From the NCBI RefSeq assembly GCF_030052815.1, contig NC_079504.1:99220371-99284370 (forward strand): DNA of 64,000 nt, in the 5' to 3' direction. This document shows, piece by piece, positions 46,601 through 58,526 of the stretch (the stretch's first letter is position 1; the number at the start of each line of letters is the position of its first letter). The notes beneath the pieces were generated by a model that was not told where the DNA came from, did no database searches, and worked only from the letters and a program-made list of their open reading frames with translations. The stretch is from Hevea brasiliensis (Eukaryota > Streptophyta > Magnoliopsida > Malpighiales > Euphorbiaceae). The position numbers and the translations under genes are program-made.

Positions 46601-47609
46601 TCAAGTTGTGAATGAATTGGCAACACTGTATTCTTAACTTATTCGACTAAATTGTGTTGTTATGCGATTTGATAATTTGTGAAATGGAGTTAAATTCTTA
46701 TTGACATTTACTGTCTTTCGAATATAACTATGTTTTGATTATTGAGATTTATTGTGAGATTGTGAAATGAATTTAAACTCTTATTGACATATACTGTCTT
46801 TTGAATTCAACCATGATCTGACTTACTGAAATTTATTGTGATATTGAGAAATGGAGTTTAAATTCTGGTTGACAATTATTGTCTTGAAATTAACTATGGT
46901 TTTAAGTATCCACTATTTATTTGAATTATGGATTGTAATTTAAATTGTATTTGGTTAATGTTGTGCACCACTGAGACATTGTCTCAGCGATAGCTTTATT
47001 CTTTGTCGCAGTAGACAGACAGACAGTCTGTGAGACTAGGTTTGCTAGTACCTCCATGAGAGACTACGTATAATGAGTATACCAATATTTTGTATTTTGT
47101 AATGTAATGTATGTTCACTGTATGTACATATTATTGTTGGTTTTTGAGCAGTTGTAAATAAAAATTGTACATTGAAGTTGCAAAATAATTATGAGTTATT
47201 TTGGCTTGTAAAAATTGTATTATATTTCTTTTACCTCAGTCTTTAAAAAATCACTGTGGATTTGAGTTGAAAAATGTGTTGTATTGAGAAATATGTTGGA
47301 GTTGAGATTTGGAAATCTATTGAAGTGCTTTTTACAGGTTTTCTGAAAGAACTGTTTTATCCAAAATACAGATGGCACTCTGCCAAAATTTTTACAGAAA
47401 CTCCAAATAATTCAAATGTGTTAGTTCTATCACTTTAGTTCAAAAAGGTTTTTAACACCTGTAAATAGTGCTCACCACTGTAAAAGAAGTAAGAAAAGTT
47501 TTTAAAATCCCTTGTAGTGTATTTAATGGATTATCAATAGACGGAGTTGGTAATTCATTAGGTATACTACGGGATCATGTTATGCCTTACAGAGGGGTAG
47601 GGTGTGACA
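43613..47609 (+). repeat. M: solo LTR (alpha-like, 3997 bp)
   Basis: TGTAACACCCC to GGGTGTGACA, flanked by perfect GTCTC duplications (43608-43612 and 47610-47614), with no internal region: a solo LTR left by recombination between the two LTRs of a full element. The U5 end matches the C/D type, while parts of the first 200 bases (GAGTGAGGAG at about 43703) look closer to beta LTRs, so M may be a separate subfamily or a mosaic. Hairpins at 46971-47009, ACTCT hairpin at 47373-47385 with perfect TGGC/GCCA stem. Small open frames on the minus strand (44696-45266) are not supported as genes. Confidence 0.95.
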
Positions 47610-48232
47610 GTCTCTTTTAAGTAAACTCATGCCATGTGTCAACATTGGATTGGTTGGGAGAATTTTAATGACATCATTATGATGTCATAATTCCATTTTC
47701 TTTCATTTTCTCTCCTTTTCTTGTCTATTTAATTTCAATTAAATTTTTAACAACATTTTATTCATATTTTATGTTATATAAATTATTTATTTAACTGGAC
47801 AAGTTGTCCAAAAATCATCTCTGAAGACGAAATGACCAAAATGCCCTCCATTTGGCTTAACGAGCCAAAATTGTGTGTACCAATAGAAAAATTTTTCTAA
47901 GCATTTTCTTGGTATTCTAATGCAATAAGAACCTGAATGACCCTTCTCTGGAGTCTCAATAATTATTTTATAATTTTTCCCCTGGGTCTAGGGTTACTAA
48001 CGGCTTTCACCGTTACTTCCCCTTCGGGTTGCTCATCCCTGGTGTTTCGGCTCGTTTAACCTTAGTGTATTTCGTTTCTAAAAATTTTTTCTTGATTGTT
48101 ATGAGCTTTATTTAGTTTCTTTATAACTCCTTACTCTAGTCTATTTATAATTTCAAACATTCTAGCTGCCCGGACCGACATTGGTCACCGAAACAGTTGA
48201 CTGTACGGACTAGCTAAAGTGAGGATGTTACA
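47610..48232 (-). repeat. F 5' LTR, outer part
   Basis: Continues the LTR after M, starting with the second GTCTC copy, and ends at TGTTACA (plus strand) beside AAGTG. Carries the U3 inverted bZIP pair (47669-47687). Confidence 0.95.
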
Positions 48233-48237
48233 AAGTG

Positions 48238-50713
48238 TTTACAAATCATCAACATATTTAATCATCATAAATTCATGCTCAAGGTTGGCAACACATCAAA
48301 CTTAAAATTTACAATCCTCAAAACCATGCAATAAATCCTTAAATGCATAAGAAAATTTACATTTAATTTATACAATTTCATTCAACAAATTAAAATCCTC
48401 AACATAATAAAATTATAAATCATAAAATAAACTTGTTCAAATCAATTTAGAAGTGAAAAGTAACAAAATAGTTAGTTGTGCACAAACCTTAAGCGAGTCT
48501 CCTCTTGGCCTTGACTCGATTCCTCGGGTTCTTTTTCGGTATTCTTTTCAACTAAAACACACAGTTTCACAGTGTTTCAGTACCATAACTTAGTATAAAT
48601 CTAAAAATAAATTCAAATTCACTTTTATCTAGCTTATATATGCTAAACTTGACGTTCATTAAAATTTGTGTTTCAGGGTTACTATTCACTTACTATTCAA
48701 GTCAATTTGTTGACTTTCTAAGGCTTAATAGGTATGGGAATTCCAACTTCACCCACATACCACATTTTGGTTACTAAATTTGTTGGTTTTGGTTGTTTTC
48801 TCAAAACTTGGGTCTTTTAAGCAAAATTGCAAATTTTCAGTTTTGGGTGTCTTATGTTGCACTATTCCATTGGTCATTTTCTGTTAGAATTTGGCTAAGT
48901 TTTCTTCATAGAAGTTGTTCCTTATTGTCTTAAATTTATTTCCCTTTTTGAATCACTCCATTTGGAGTTTTGTAGCTCAAGTTATAGCCATTTGAATCAT
49001 AGCTGCCGGATTGGACTTAACCCAGATTTCTGGGCACCAAACTGGTTCTAGCAGTTTTAGGTCACCAAATTTGGGTAACCAAATGACTTAGTTAAGGACA
49101 TAATTTGGGCTTGTATTCTTCATAAAAGTTTTAGGTCTATATCTCAACTTTCTACTGGTAAAATTTCAGATCATTTAGACCTACCTAGCCCAAGTTATGG
49201 CCAAATGAATAAACACTGTTCATTTAGTTATTTTTGTACAGGTCAGATTGCCTAATCCAGATTTAGTCAATTTGTTCACTAGGTTTTGGTCACTTTTTAG
49301 GCATGATTCCTAAATGAAAAATGTTCCATTTTGTGTCTATTTTCATTCCCAATTAGCCTAACACCAATTGGACTTGTAAATTTTCAGTTTTGGTCTCTGA
49401 AAGGGACCTTGGTCTTGCTGCCTACAGCAAGACCCTAAGCAATCTGAATTTGCATTTGGTTCCAATACTTCTAACATGCTCCAATTGGTCACAAATGACC
49501 ATTTCTCAGCTCAAACTAAGTCCAACACACTATTTAACACATCCTCACATTTTTGTCTTCCAAACCCTAGGTCCAAACCCTAATTTTCATAAAATTTAAA
49601 CCTAATGCATTCTAAACATCTATCCATTGTCTACACACATAATTCAACTTAAACAACCATTCAAATGCATCAAATTCATTTATTCTCAACCCTACATACT
49701 GCTGGCCAAAATTTGTATAGTCCTTTAACATATCATTTTGTTTCATTTTTCAACAAATCATCACTCAATCAAGTTGCCTAAGTATAAATATAAAGATACA
49801 AAAAGATAAATTAAACTAACCTTACTTGGAAATTTTCACCTCTTCAAAACTTCCTCATTTCTTTTTCTTTTTGTTGTCAAGCTCTTTATCAAGGTTTGAA
49901 TACAAGGTTTAATGATAGAAATTTAAGTTTTTATGGTGGGATTTAGAGTTTGATCAAGCTCAAAATGAGTTTTAATGGAGTTTTAAGGGTGAGAGAGTTT
50001 TGAGAGAGGAAGAGAGAGAAATGGACAGGAATGAAGAAGACTTTCCCTTTTTTTTTCTTTTTCTTTTATGTATTTATCCTTATGGAAGACCATAAAATCA
50101 AATTAATTAAATTTATTAATTATATATTTATTGCATCATGCATGAGGTCATGTATGATGTCATCACTTTTCACTTTTCCTTCTTTTTTCTTATATTTATT
50201 TTTTCATTAATTCTTTAATTTAATTTCCGATTTCAAAATTTTCTTTTCCTTGATTTTATTTGACAGTTAGGTCAGGAGTCAGCTCTCGGGGTCAATTGAC
50301 CAAATTGCCCCTCACTGGTTCAATATGGTTTGCAAATTATTTGATATTTCTTCCGGATCCCTGACCTAATTATTTAACTGGCTTAACAATTCTTTTTGTG
50401 ATTTTCTCTTTTCCATTGTGTTCGCAATAGTCCTAAGGACTGCAGCGTCACATTTTTCGATTCGAAATTTGAGTTACGATTGACCTCGCAGTCATTTCCT
50501 GAAAAGGTCACCCATCGCTATGACTCTCGGCTCATTTAACTTCTTATGTTCTGTTTTTCTTATTTATACTTAACTAATTGGCAATTACTAATTATTTGTG
50601 CTCAAGGCTTATCTTGTTGTCTTAAGTATGGTTCTAATCCTCTTAATTGTCCAGACCGATACCAGTCACTGGAACAGTAGCATATACCAGGCTATGAAAA
50701 TAAGGGTGTTACA
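48238..50713 (-). repeat. G: old alpha LTR, second piece
   Basis: Continues 33055-33343 after removal of F. Follows C and D LTRs closely from about 48480 (CTCCTCTTGGCCTTGACTCG) to its outer end TGTTACA at 50713. Holds an RY-like cluster near 50135-50162. It lies directly in beta LTR sequence L; GAAAT (50714-50718) is the expected target duplication. Confidence 0.88.
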
Positions 50714-51138
50714 GAAATTATTTAAGAATATTAGTAATTAAAAACATTAGAAAGTGTTGAACGAAATGAGAAAACAAATTAGCAATAAAAATATAACTGA
50801 ATCAAGTAGTACAAATGAAATTTTTAGAATTGTATGAACTGAAAATACAATACTCCTAGAATTAATCTGTATATCGAATATTATTACCGTATAAACTCAG
50901 TAGTTCCAAAGAGGGACAAAATAGAATATAAAATAGTTTATATTAGAAATATCATACCAAATTTAATTGATACCTGAGGATCTAAATTATACTTTAGAAT
51001 TATACTTCAGTCTTTCTTATTTGTATATATTATTTTCTTGTTATATTATTGCACCACTAAGCAGAAATGCTTAGCGCGATGGATTTGTTTCCTTCGCGCA
51101 GGTTCTGAAGCTAAAAACCCAGTGGACATCTGACTGAG
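50714..51138 (+). repeat. L: beta LTR fragment, oldest visible layer
   Basis: 425 bases between G and J. AT-rich, then a clear beta U5 part: CACCACTAAGCAG and TTCGCGCAGGTTCTG with both hairpins (51057-51099). The rest of L should lie outside the window on both sides. Stem 2 here is GCGCGA/TCGCGC, different from other beta copies but still fully paired. Confidence 0.75.
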
Positions 51139-54100
51139 TGTGACACCCCTTACTCGTCTACAGTGTAGCCGAGCAAGATATGCCACACAGTGTACTGGAA
51201 CACCATAACTTATCTCATTGATATTTACCAGTTTTTAATTTATTTATTATAGTTATTAAGTGAAATTTATGAAATTGATCTCATTTAGATCATTTATTGA
51301 AATTATAAATTAATTTGCAGCTCCAAAAATTTTATAGAAAATCTGACAGAGTGTCGGCTAAAAATGGAGAAAACAGTTCTTCGGAACCTATAGAAAACAC
51401 TTCCATAATTTCCAATCATTCTCAAACTCCATTTGTATCACATCAATTTACAACAATTTCTTAACAATTCCTCCATTTGTCATTCATTCATTTCACATCA
51501 TCATCATGCTCCAATCATAAATAAATTCTCACATGGCATTTATAATCACAAAGTTACAAATACTTACATTAATACAAAATTATATTACATAAGTTTCAAA
51601 TATACATGATAAAATAAGAGTTTAATTACAAAACTTACAAAAATCACAAAATACAAAATGGGACCTAGTGTCCTACCAATGCACTGTAGTCTGTGAGGTG
51701 ACACGGACACTATGCAGAACTGTGAATGGCCTTACCCAGTCTGTGATGTACTGGACGCTCTGTCCAAATCTTCAGTACCTACGCGTTGCAAAAGCGACGC
51801 GCTAAGCATAAAGCTTAGTGGTGCCAATAATACAAGAAAATATGATATGCAAATAAAAATAATAATTTCCTAGTTATTATGTTAAAAAAAAAAAGAATAA
51901 TTACTAACTTATTATTTAGTTGCAGGCTAATTACATTTTATGATATTAACTTCTTTATGCATTTTGTTAATTGTTTTCTTGATGATTTTGAGCTTCTTTA
52001 TTTTATTGTAATCATTCTTGATCTTTATTTTGATATTTCATTTCCTTATTTTCTTTAATAATCAGTTCAATTATAATTATACTTTTCCATGCCCAAGTAA
52101 CCTATACAAATTGACCGAACTGGATAAATGGGTACACTAGCACTAGGTACCAGATACCTCAGGCCGTCACACCATCGGTCACAATGTGTCTCCCGGTGTG
52201 CAAACAGAATGGCTAATAAGCCATAAAAGTAATAAAGCATAAAGCCAAGTATAACATCACAATCAGTATAGCCATAGGCTATCATCACAGAATGGCAATG
52301 AAGCCATACATCATATGCAGTACTGCTATCAGAGCCCTATTGGCATGTCAACCTATCCAAACCAATCACATTAGGCCTATTAGGGCATATTACAAAATCA
52401 TTTCTTGAATATTTGTACTTTACATGTAAGGTTACTATTTATTTCATTAGTCAACTAAAATGTTGACTTTTTCATAGACAATAGGTATATTGGTTTTAAT
52501 ATCCCCAACATACCACATTTTGCATTCTAAAGTTGTTGGTATTGGTTGCCAATACCATTTCAAAGCTTAGTGTTAGTTATTCACAATTTTTAGATTTCAA
52601 GCATTAAGTTTATTATTTCATTGGTCATTTGTACAATAGGAATTTGGAAAAATTGTCTTCATGAAAGTTGTTCCTTATTGTGTCTAGTTACATTTCTTTT
52701 TTTGAATCACTCCATTTGGAGTTTTGTAGCTCAAGTTATGGCCTAAATACCATAACTAGCCAGATTGCAAATTTTCAGTTTTACGGATGAGAACCAAATC
52801 TCTGATGTTTTGTACACTTGATGTAGTCGATTTTGAACATGTTATGATCAAATTTTGGGTTTGGTTTCTTCATAAAAGTTGTAGGTATATGTCTCAGCTT
52901 TCTTCTAGTAAAATATCAGGTCAAATGGACCTTTCTACTCTGAGTTATGACCAAATGAATAAACACTATTTATTTGGTCATTTTGCCCAGCAGAATGCAA
53001 GTCACCCGGATTAGGGCAATTTTTAGGTTAACTTGGTTTCGTTTTCTGGGCAGGATTTCTTCACCAAAGTTGTGCCATCATGTGTCTAGTTTCATTTCCA
53101 ATTGGCCTTGCACCAATTGAACCTATACAACTCCATTTATAGCTAGCCAAACCTGCTGGACTCACAACCAGTCCTGCAGGTCACCAAGGGCAGCATGCCT
53201 AAGCTCAATTCCAACATCCTTCCTCACTTCAATTCCATCTCACACACATTCAAATGTTCACTAATTGACTATTACAATGTTAACATACCATTACATGAGC
53301 AAACCCGAATGTTGTTCATGTATCCAAATTTTCAAGGTTCATTCATGCATTACACTTACATTTCACTTACTCTTACATGATCAATCACTCATTTCATGCC
53401 AACGGCAGCTCATAACCACTTTGTTTCAAGTAATTTCATCTAACCCTAACAACCCCTAAGCTGCCTAAATTATAGGGATGGACACATAAGTTTTCTTTTG
53501 TTTTTCTTACATTTTCTACTTATTTCATGCCAATAAACATGATTTAAATCAAAGGGGTAGGAGATTGGACACTAACCTCTTTTGCTAACTATTCCAAGTC
53601 TCCAAAACTTCCTTCTTCTTTCTTCTTTTTGCTGGCTAAAGGATGTTCCAGTTGCAAAATCAATTTTTAATGAAGCAAGGTTGTGGTTTCAAGGTGATTT
53701 AGTGAGTGGTTTCAAGCTTACATGAAGTTTCCATGAAGGTTTGGTTGGGAGAGGGTTTCCAGCTGAAGAAGAAAAGAAGGAAATCTGATTGTTCTTTTGT
53801 TATTTTATCCCCTTTTAAGTGTTTCATAAAGGCTTGGTAAGTGGTGATTGGTGGGAGCACTTTTAATGACATCATATAATGTCATAATTCCTTATTTCTT
53901 TCATTTTTCTTTCCTTTTCTTTTCTACTCATTTTCAATTAAATTTTTAGAAATATTTATTCATATTTTAGATCATAATAATTATTTACTTAACTGGACAA
54001 GTCGGCCAAAAATCACCTCTGAAGGCAAAATGACCAAAATGCCCTCCGTTTGGCTTAACAGACTAAAATTGTCTATACTGATTGAAAAATTTTTCTAAAC

Positions 54101-54396
54101 CTTTTCTTGGCATTCTAATGCTATAAAAACCTCAATGACTCTTCTTTAGAGTCCTTGAATTTATTTTATGAATTTTCTCCCGGGTCTAGGGCTCCTAGAT
54201 GTGAGAACCGCAACTTTCTACTGGGTTACCCATCGCTAGGGCACCGACTCATTTAACTTGGTTGTATTTTATTTCTAAAATTTTTCCTAAATTTTTCTTA
54301 TTAATATTTGAATTAATTATGGTTCCTCACTTTAGTTTAAATATTTTTCCCGTCATTCTAGCTATCCGGACCGACACCGGTCACCGAAATAGTTGA
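51139..54396 (-). repeat. J: beta LTR, cut by K near its outer end
   Basis: Starts TGTGACACCCC (plus) and follows the beta LTR in reverse to CACCGGTCACCGAAATAGTTGA, where alpha LTR K begins. Only about 30-40 bases of the outer end are missing; these should resume right of the window. CTGAG (51134-51138) is the expected target duplication in L. Hairpins at about 51781-51818; U3 bZIP half-sites at 53867-53884. Confidence 0.88.
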
Positions 54397-54656
54397 TGTA
54401 ACATCCCTATTTGTATAGCTTGGTATATTTTACTATTCCGGTGACCGGTGTCGGTCTGGATAATTAGGGGGATTAGAACCACACTTAAGATAACTAGATA
54501 AGTCCTAAACACAAATAATTAGAAATTTTCAATTAGTTAAGTATAAATAAGAAAAACAGAACATAAGAAGTTAAACGAGCCAAGAGTCACAGTAATGGGT
54601 GACCTTCTCGGGAAAGACTGCGAGGTCGATTTAAACTCAAATTTCGAATAGTAAAA
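54397..54656 (+). repeat. K: alpha LTR, first piece
   Basis: TGTAACATCCCTATTTGTAT start of an alpha LTR in the outer end of J; GTTGA (54392-54396) is the expected target duplication. Cut by solo LTR N; TAAAA (54652-54656) is N's duplication. Confidence 0.9.
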
Positions 54657-57600
54657 TGTAACACCCTCCCGGTAGTAACTCCGCACATTTTACTGTTCCG
54701 GTGACCGGTGTCGGTCCGGACAGCTAGGACGTTCGGAAAAATATTTAAACTAAAGTGAGGAACCATAATTAACTCAAATATTAAATAGAAAAATTTAGTA
54801 AAAATTTTAGAAATAAAATACAACCAAGTTAAATGAGACGGTGCCCAAGCTATGGGTAACCCAGAGGGAAGTTGCGGTTCTCGCAACTAGGAGCCCTAGC
54901 CCCGGGTAAAAATTCATAAAATAATTTTTTGGACTCCAAAGAAGGGTCATTAAGGTTCCTATGGCATTAGAATGCCAAGAAAATATTTAGAAAAATTTTT
55001 CAATCGGTACAGCCAATTTTGACCCGTTAAGCCAAACGGAGGGCATTTTGGTCATTTCGCCTTCAGAGGTGATTTTTGGCCGACTTGTCCAGTTAAGTAA
55101 ATAATTATTATGACATAAAATATGAATAAACACTGCTAAAAATTAAATTGAAAATGAGTAGTGATGAAAAGAAAAGAAAAATCAAAATAAAGCAAATTAT
55201 GACATATGATGATGTCATTTAAAAAGCTACCACCAACCAAATTTAAACAACCAATTAACTAACAAATAAAAGAGATAAATAAAGACTAAAGAAAACAAAA
55301 AGTAAACAGCCATCTTCTTCCCAAATTCTGCCGCACCACCATAGCCATGGGAGCCCTCATTTTCTTCCATATTCAAGCTTGAAAATCTCCTTAAACTCAC
55401 CCCAAAACCCTAAGTCACCTTCACTAAAATTAATCCACACAACCTAAGGAAGCTATAGGCAGCCACAAAGAGGAGAAATTTTAGAGTTTTCACAAGTTCA
55501 ATAAGTTGAACAAAGAGGTTAGTGCACCTATCTACTTAAAACCCTTATTTTCCATGTTAGGGACTTGAAATCAACATGAATTTGTGAATTAAATGAACCA
55601 AATTTGTGTGTATGCCTACCATGAATTTCGGCAGCCCTAAGGAAGGAACAATGATGGAGTGTTTTGATGGACTTAAAGTGGATTAGAGATCATGTTTAAA
55701 GCATGTATGCATGTGGTTAGTGAATGAGTTAGTAATTAAGGTATGTTATGAAAATTTATAATGGAAACTAGGGTTTTGAGAGTAAAATGTGGACTTGGCC
55801 TATGAAATTGTTAAAGAACATTCTAATGGTCAGTTAGTGACCATTTGAGGAAATTTGACCATAAATTGGACTGAAATATAGCATGGCAAAGTGAATGAGT
55901 ATGCTGCCCAGTGAGTGCAGCAGGGTGGCTGAAATTCTAGCCCACTTGGACTGCCATATCTTTGGCTGTGTTGGTCCAATTGGTGTTTGGCCAATTGGAC
56001 ATGAAACTAGACTTATAATGGCACATTGTTTCTGAAGAAACCATGCCCAAAAGACCAAACCAAGAGGACCAAAAGTTGGCCCCAATCCGGGTACCCTGCA
56101 AGCCAATTCTGCAGAATGACCAAATGAACAGTAACTGTTCATTTGGCCATAACTCACTGTAGAAATGGTCAATTGACCTGAAATTTTTACAGCAACAAGA
56201 TAAGACATAGACAAACAACTTTCATGAAGAAACCTACCCCAAATTATGGCCAAAACCCATCCAACAAGGCAGTGGCAGTCACTGTTCATGGTACTGTAGA
56301 TTTGGTAATTCTGCAGTTTTTCCAATCCGGCCAGCTGTGGTTTTTGGACCATATCTGGAGCTACAAAACTCCAAATGGAGTGATTCAAAAAGGAAATTCA
56401 ACTAGACAAAATAAGGGACAACTTTCATGTTTACCATTTCCTCAAATTCCCACTGCAACAATGCTTAATGGAACAGTAAAGTTAGGCTTCAAAAACTGAA
56501 AATTCTGTCCTCTTAGTTTTAAGTTTAGAAATGGTATGGGTGCTCAATTCCAACAAGTTTTAAATGTAAAATGTGGTACATTGGGAGTGTTAAAACCAAT
56601 GTACCTATTTTCTATCCAAAAGTCAACATTTTTGTTGACCAATGAGGTAAATAGTGACACCAAAAACTTGAAATTCAAAAATTGAAGAATTCAAAAGTAT
56701 CTAATGCCCTAGTATACCTAACAAGATTGGTTTGGATAGTTTGGCATGCCAATAGGGTTCAGTTAGCAGTACTGCACATGGCATTATGCCATTCTGTGAT
56801 TTTATGGCTTTTAGCCATTTTGATATTGTGTTGAGACTTGGCCTCGTGCTTAATACTATTTACAGCTTGTTAGCTGTTCTGTTGCACACCGGGAGATGCA
56901 TATGTGACCGATGGTGTGACGGCCCGAGGTACTAGATACCCAGTGCCAGTTTACCCGTTTATCCAGTCCAGTCGTCTAGTATAGGTTACTTGGGCAACCA
57001 AATGAATGAAAATGGACAAAGTTAAAGAAATAAATGAATATAATAGATACAAAACAAATAAGACATATACATATTTATTTTCTGCTACTTTCTTTTATTT
57101 TATTATTGCACCACTAAGCATTATTGCTTAGCGCGTTGCTTTTGCCACGCGTAGGTTCTGGAGATACAGATCGTGAGCCCAGTAGACCGCACACTGGGTG
57201 AGTCCATCCTGCAGCTCTGCACAGTGTCCGGGTCACCTCAACTTCTACAGTGCATTGGTAGGACACTAGGTGTCATTTTGGTATTTTGTAATTAAATTTT
57301 CATTTTCTCATATGTAGTTGAACTTATGAAATGTATTTTGATGATCATGTAAATAATGAGAATTGTGTTTATGAATGGAAAAGAGAATGTTTATTTGTGA
57401 TTTATACTTGATTATTACATGAGATGAATGATTGAAAAATGTTGAGATTTTGATATTGGAGTTTGAGAGTGATGAGATATGAATATTGGAAGTGTTTTTA
57501 ACAGGTTTCGAAGAACTGTTTTCTCCATTTTTAGCCGGTACTCTGCTGGATTTTCTTTAAAATTTTCGAAACCTCAAATAATTTATAATTTTGATAAATG

Positions 57601-57733
57601 GCTCAAATATATTATATTTCATAAGTTATATTCAAAAGCATGATAAAAATTAATTAAGGTATATTAGAGTGTCCCGATACACCGTGTGATATTGCTTACT
57701 CGGGTATACTGTACACGGGTAAGGGGTGTCACA
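54657..57733 (+). repeat. N: solo LTR (beta, 3077 bp)
   Basis: TGTAACACCC to GGGGTGTCACA with perfect TAAAA duplications (54652-54656, 57734-57738) and no internal region: a solo LTR, and the one complete uninterrupted beta LTR outside F and I. Near its start is a long palindrome (54697-54720). Hairpins at 57114-57151; ACTCT hairpin about 57533-57550. The 184-codon minus-strand open frame at 55834-56388 lies in the part of the LTR shared by every family and has no known domain. Confidence 0.95.
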
Positions 57734-57738
57734 TAAAA

Positions 57739-58526
57739 TGTGACGCCACAATCCTTAGGACTATTGTGTACACAATGGAAAAGAGAAAATCACGAAAAAA
57801 AATTGTTAAGCCGGTCAAATAATTAGGTCAGGAATCTGAAAGAAATATTAAATTATTTGCAAACCGGATCGAACCGGCGAGGGGCAATTTGGTCAATTGA
57901 CCCCTAGAGCTGACTCCTGACCTAACTGTCAAATAAAATCAGAGAAAAGAAAATTTTGGAATCGGGAATTTAATTAAAAAACTAATGAAAAAATAAATAG
58001 AAAAAAAAGGAAAATGAAAAAGTGAAAAGTGATGACATCATGCATGACATCATGCATGATGTAATAAATATTATAATAAAAAAAAATTAAATTTTGGATA
58101 ATTATTGGTCTTCCATAAGATTAAAATACATAAAAGAAAGAAAAAAAAACAAAAAAAAAGGTCCATCTTCATCAAGTTGCTGTCCTCCCTCCCACTTCTC
58201 CCTTTCCACAAAACCACCATTAAAGCCCATCTTTGAGCTTGAAAATTTCAAGATCCCACCATAGAAAATAGTCTTGCCATGGTTAAAACTTGTTTTGGCA
58301 ACTATAAGAGGAGATTGAAAAAGAAAGAAAGAAGAAAAGAAGAGGCTTGAAGAGGAAAAATTTTCTATACTAAAATTAGTAAACTAAACTTGATTTTCTA
58401 GTTGAATTAATTGTGATTATAGTTGAATAAACCTAGAAATATGCTTAAAATTAAATGAAAACATCTTTGGAGCACTAGGTGGAAATTCGGCCAGCTAGGG
58501 TCTGTGATGGAAATGCATGTGTTTTT
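57739..58526 (+). repeat. K: alpha LTR, second piece
   Basis: Resumes K after N and reads like B LTR 7055-7960: TTAGGTCAGG, CAATTTGGTCAATTGACC, TGACATCATGCATGACATCA (58032-58051), pyrimidine-rich leader, then AATTCGGCCAGC. Cut by element I at 58527; TTTTT (58522-58526) is the expected duplication. Confidence 0.88.

Larger units (their letters stand above)
33344..48232 (-). mobile_element. F: beta Ty3/Gypsy (Tekay-type chromovirus), near complete
   Basis: Perfect target duplication AAGTG (33339-33343 and 48233-48237). On the minus strand: 5' LTR (48232 to 41096, split by solo LTR M), primer site, gag, protease, RT, RNase H, integrase with chromodomain-like tail, polypurine tract, 3' LTR (36464 to 33344). 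LTR lengths without M are about 3135 and 3121 bp and they differ by roughly 5 percent in the part compared. All domains are in autonomous order, but each carries stops or frameshifts. Confidence 0.95.

Noticed and set aside
43613..47609. M as a full-length non-autonomous element
   Set aside because: No internal primer site, polypurine tract or second LTR copy; one TG...CA unit with a target duplication is a solo LTR.
55834..56388. 184-codon open frame in solo LTR N, a possible LTR-encoded protein
   Set aside because: Equivalent positions in other LTRs are cut by stops and indels; no domain is recognisable.
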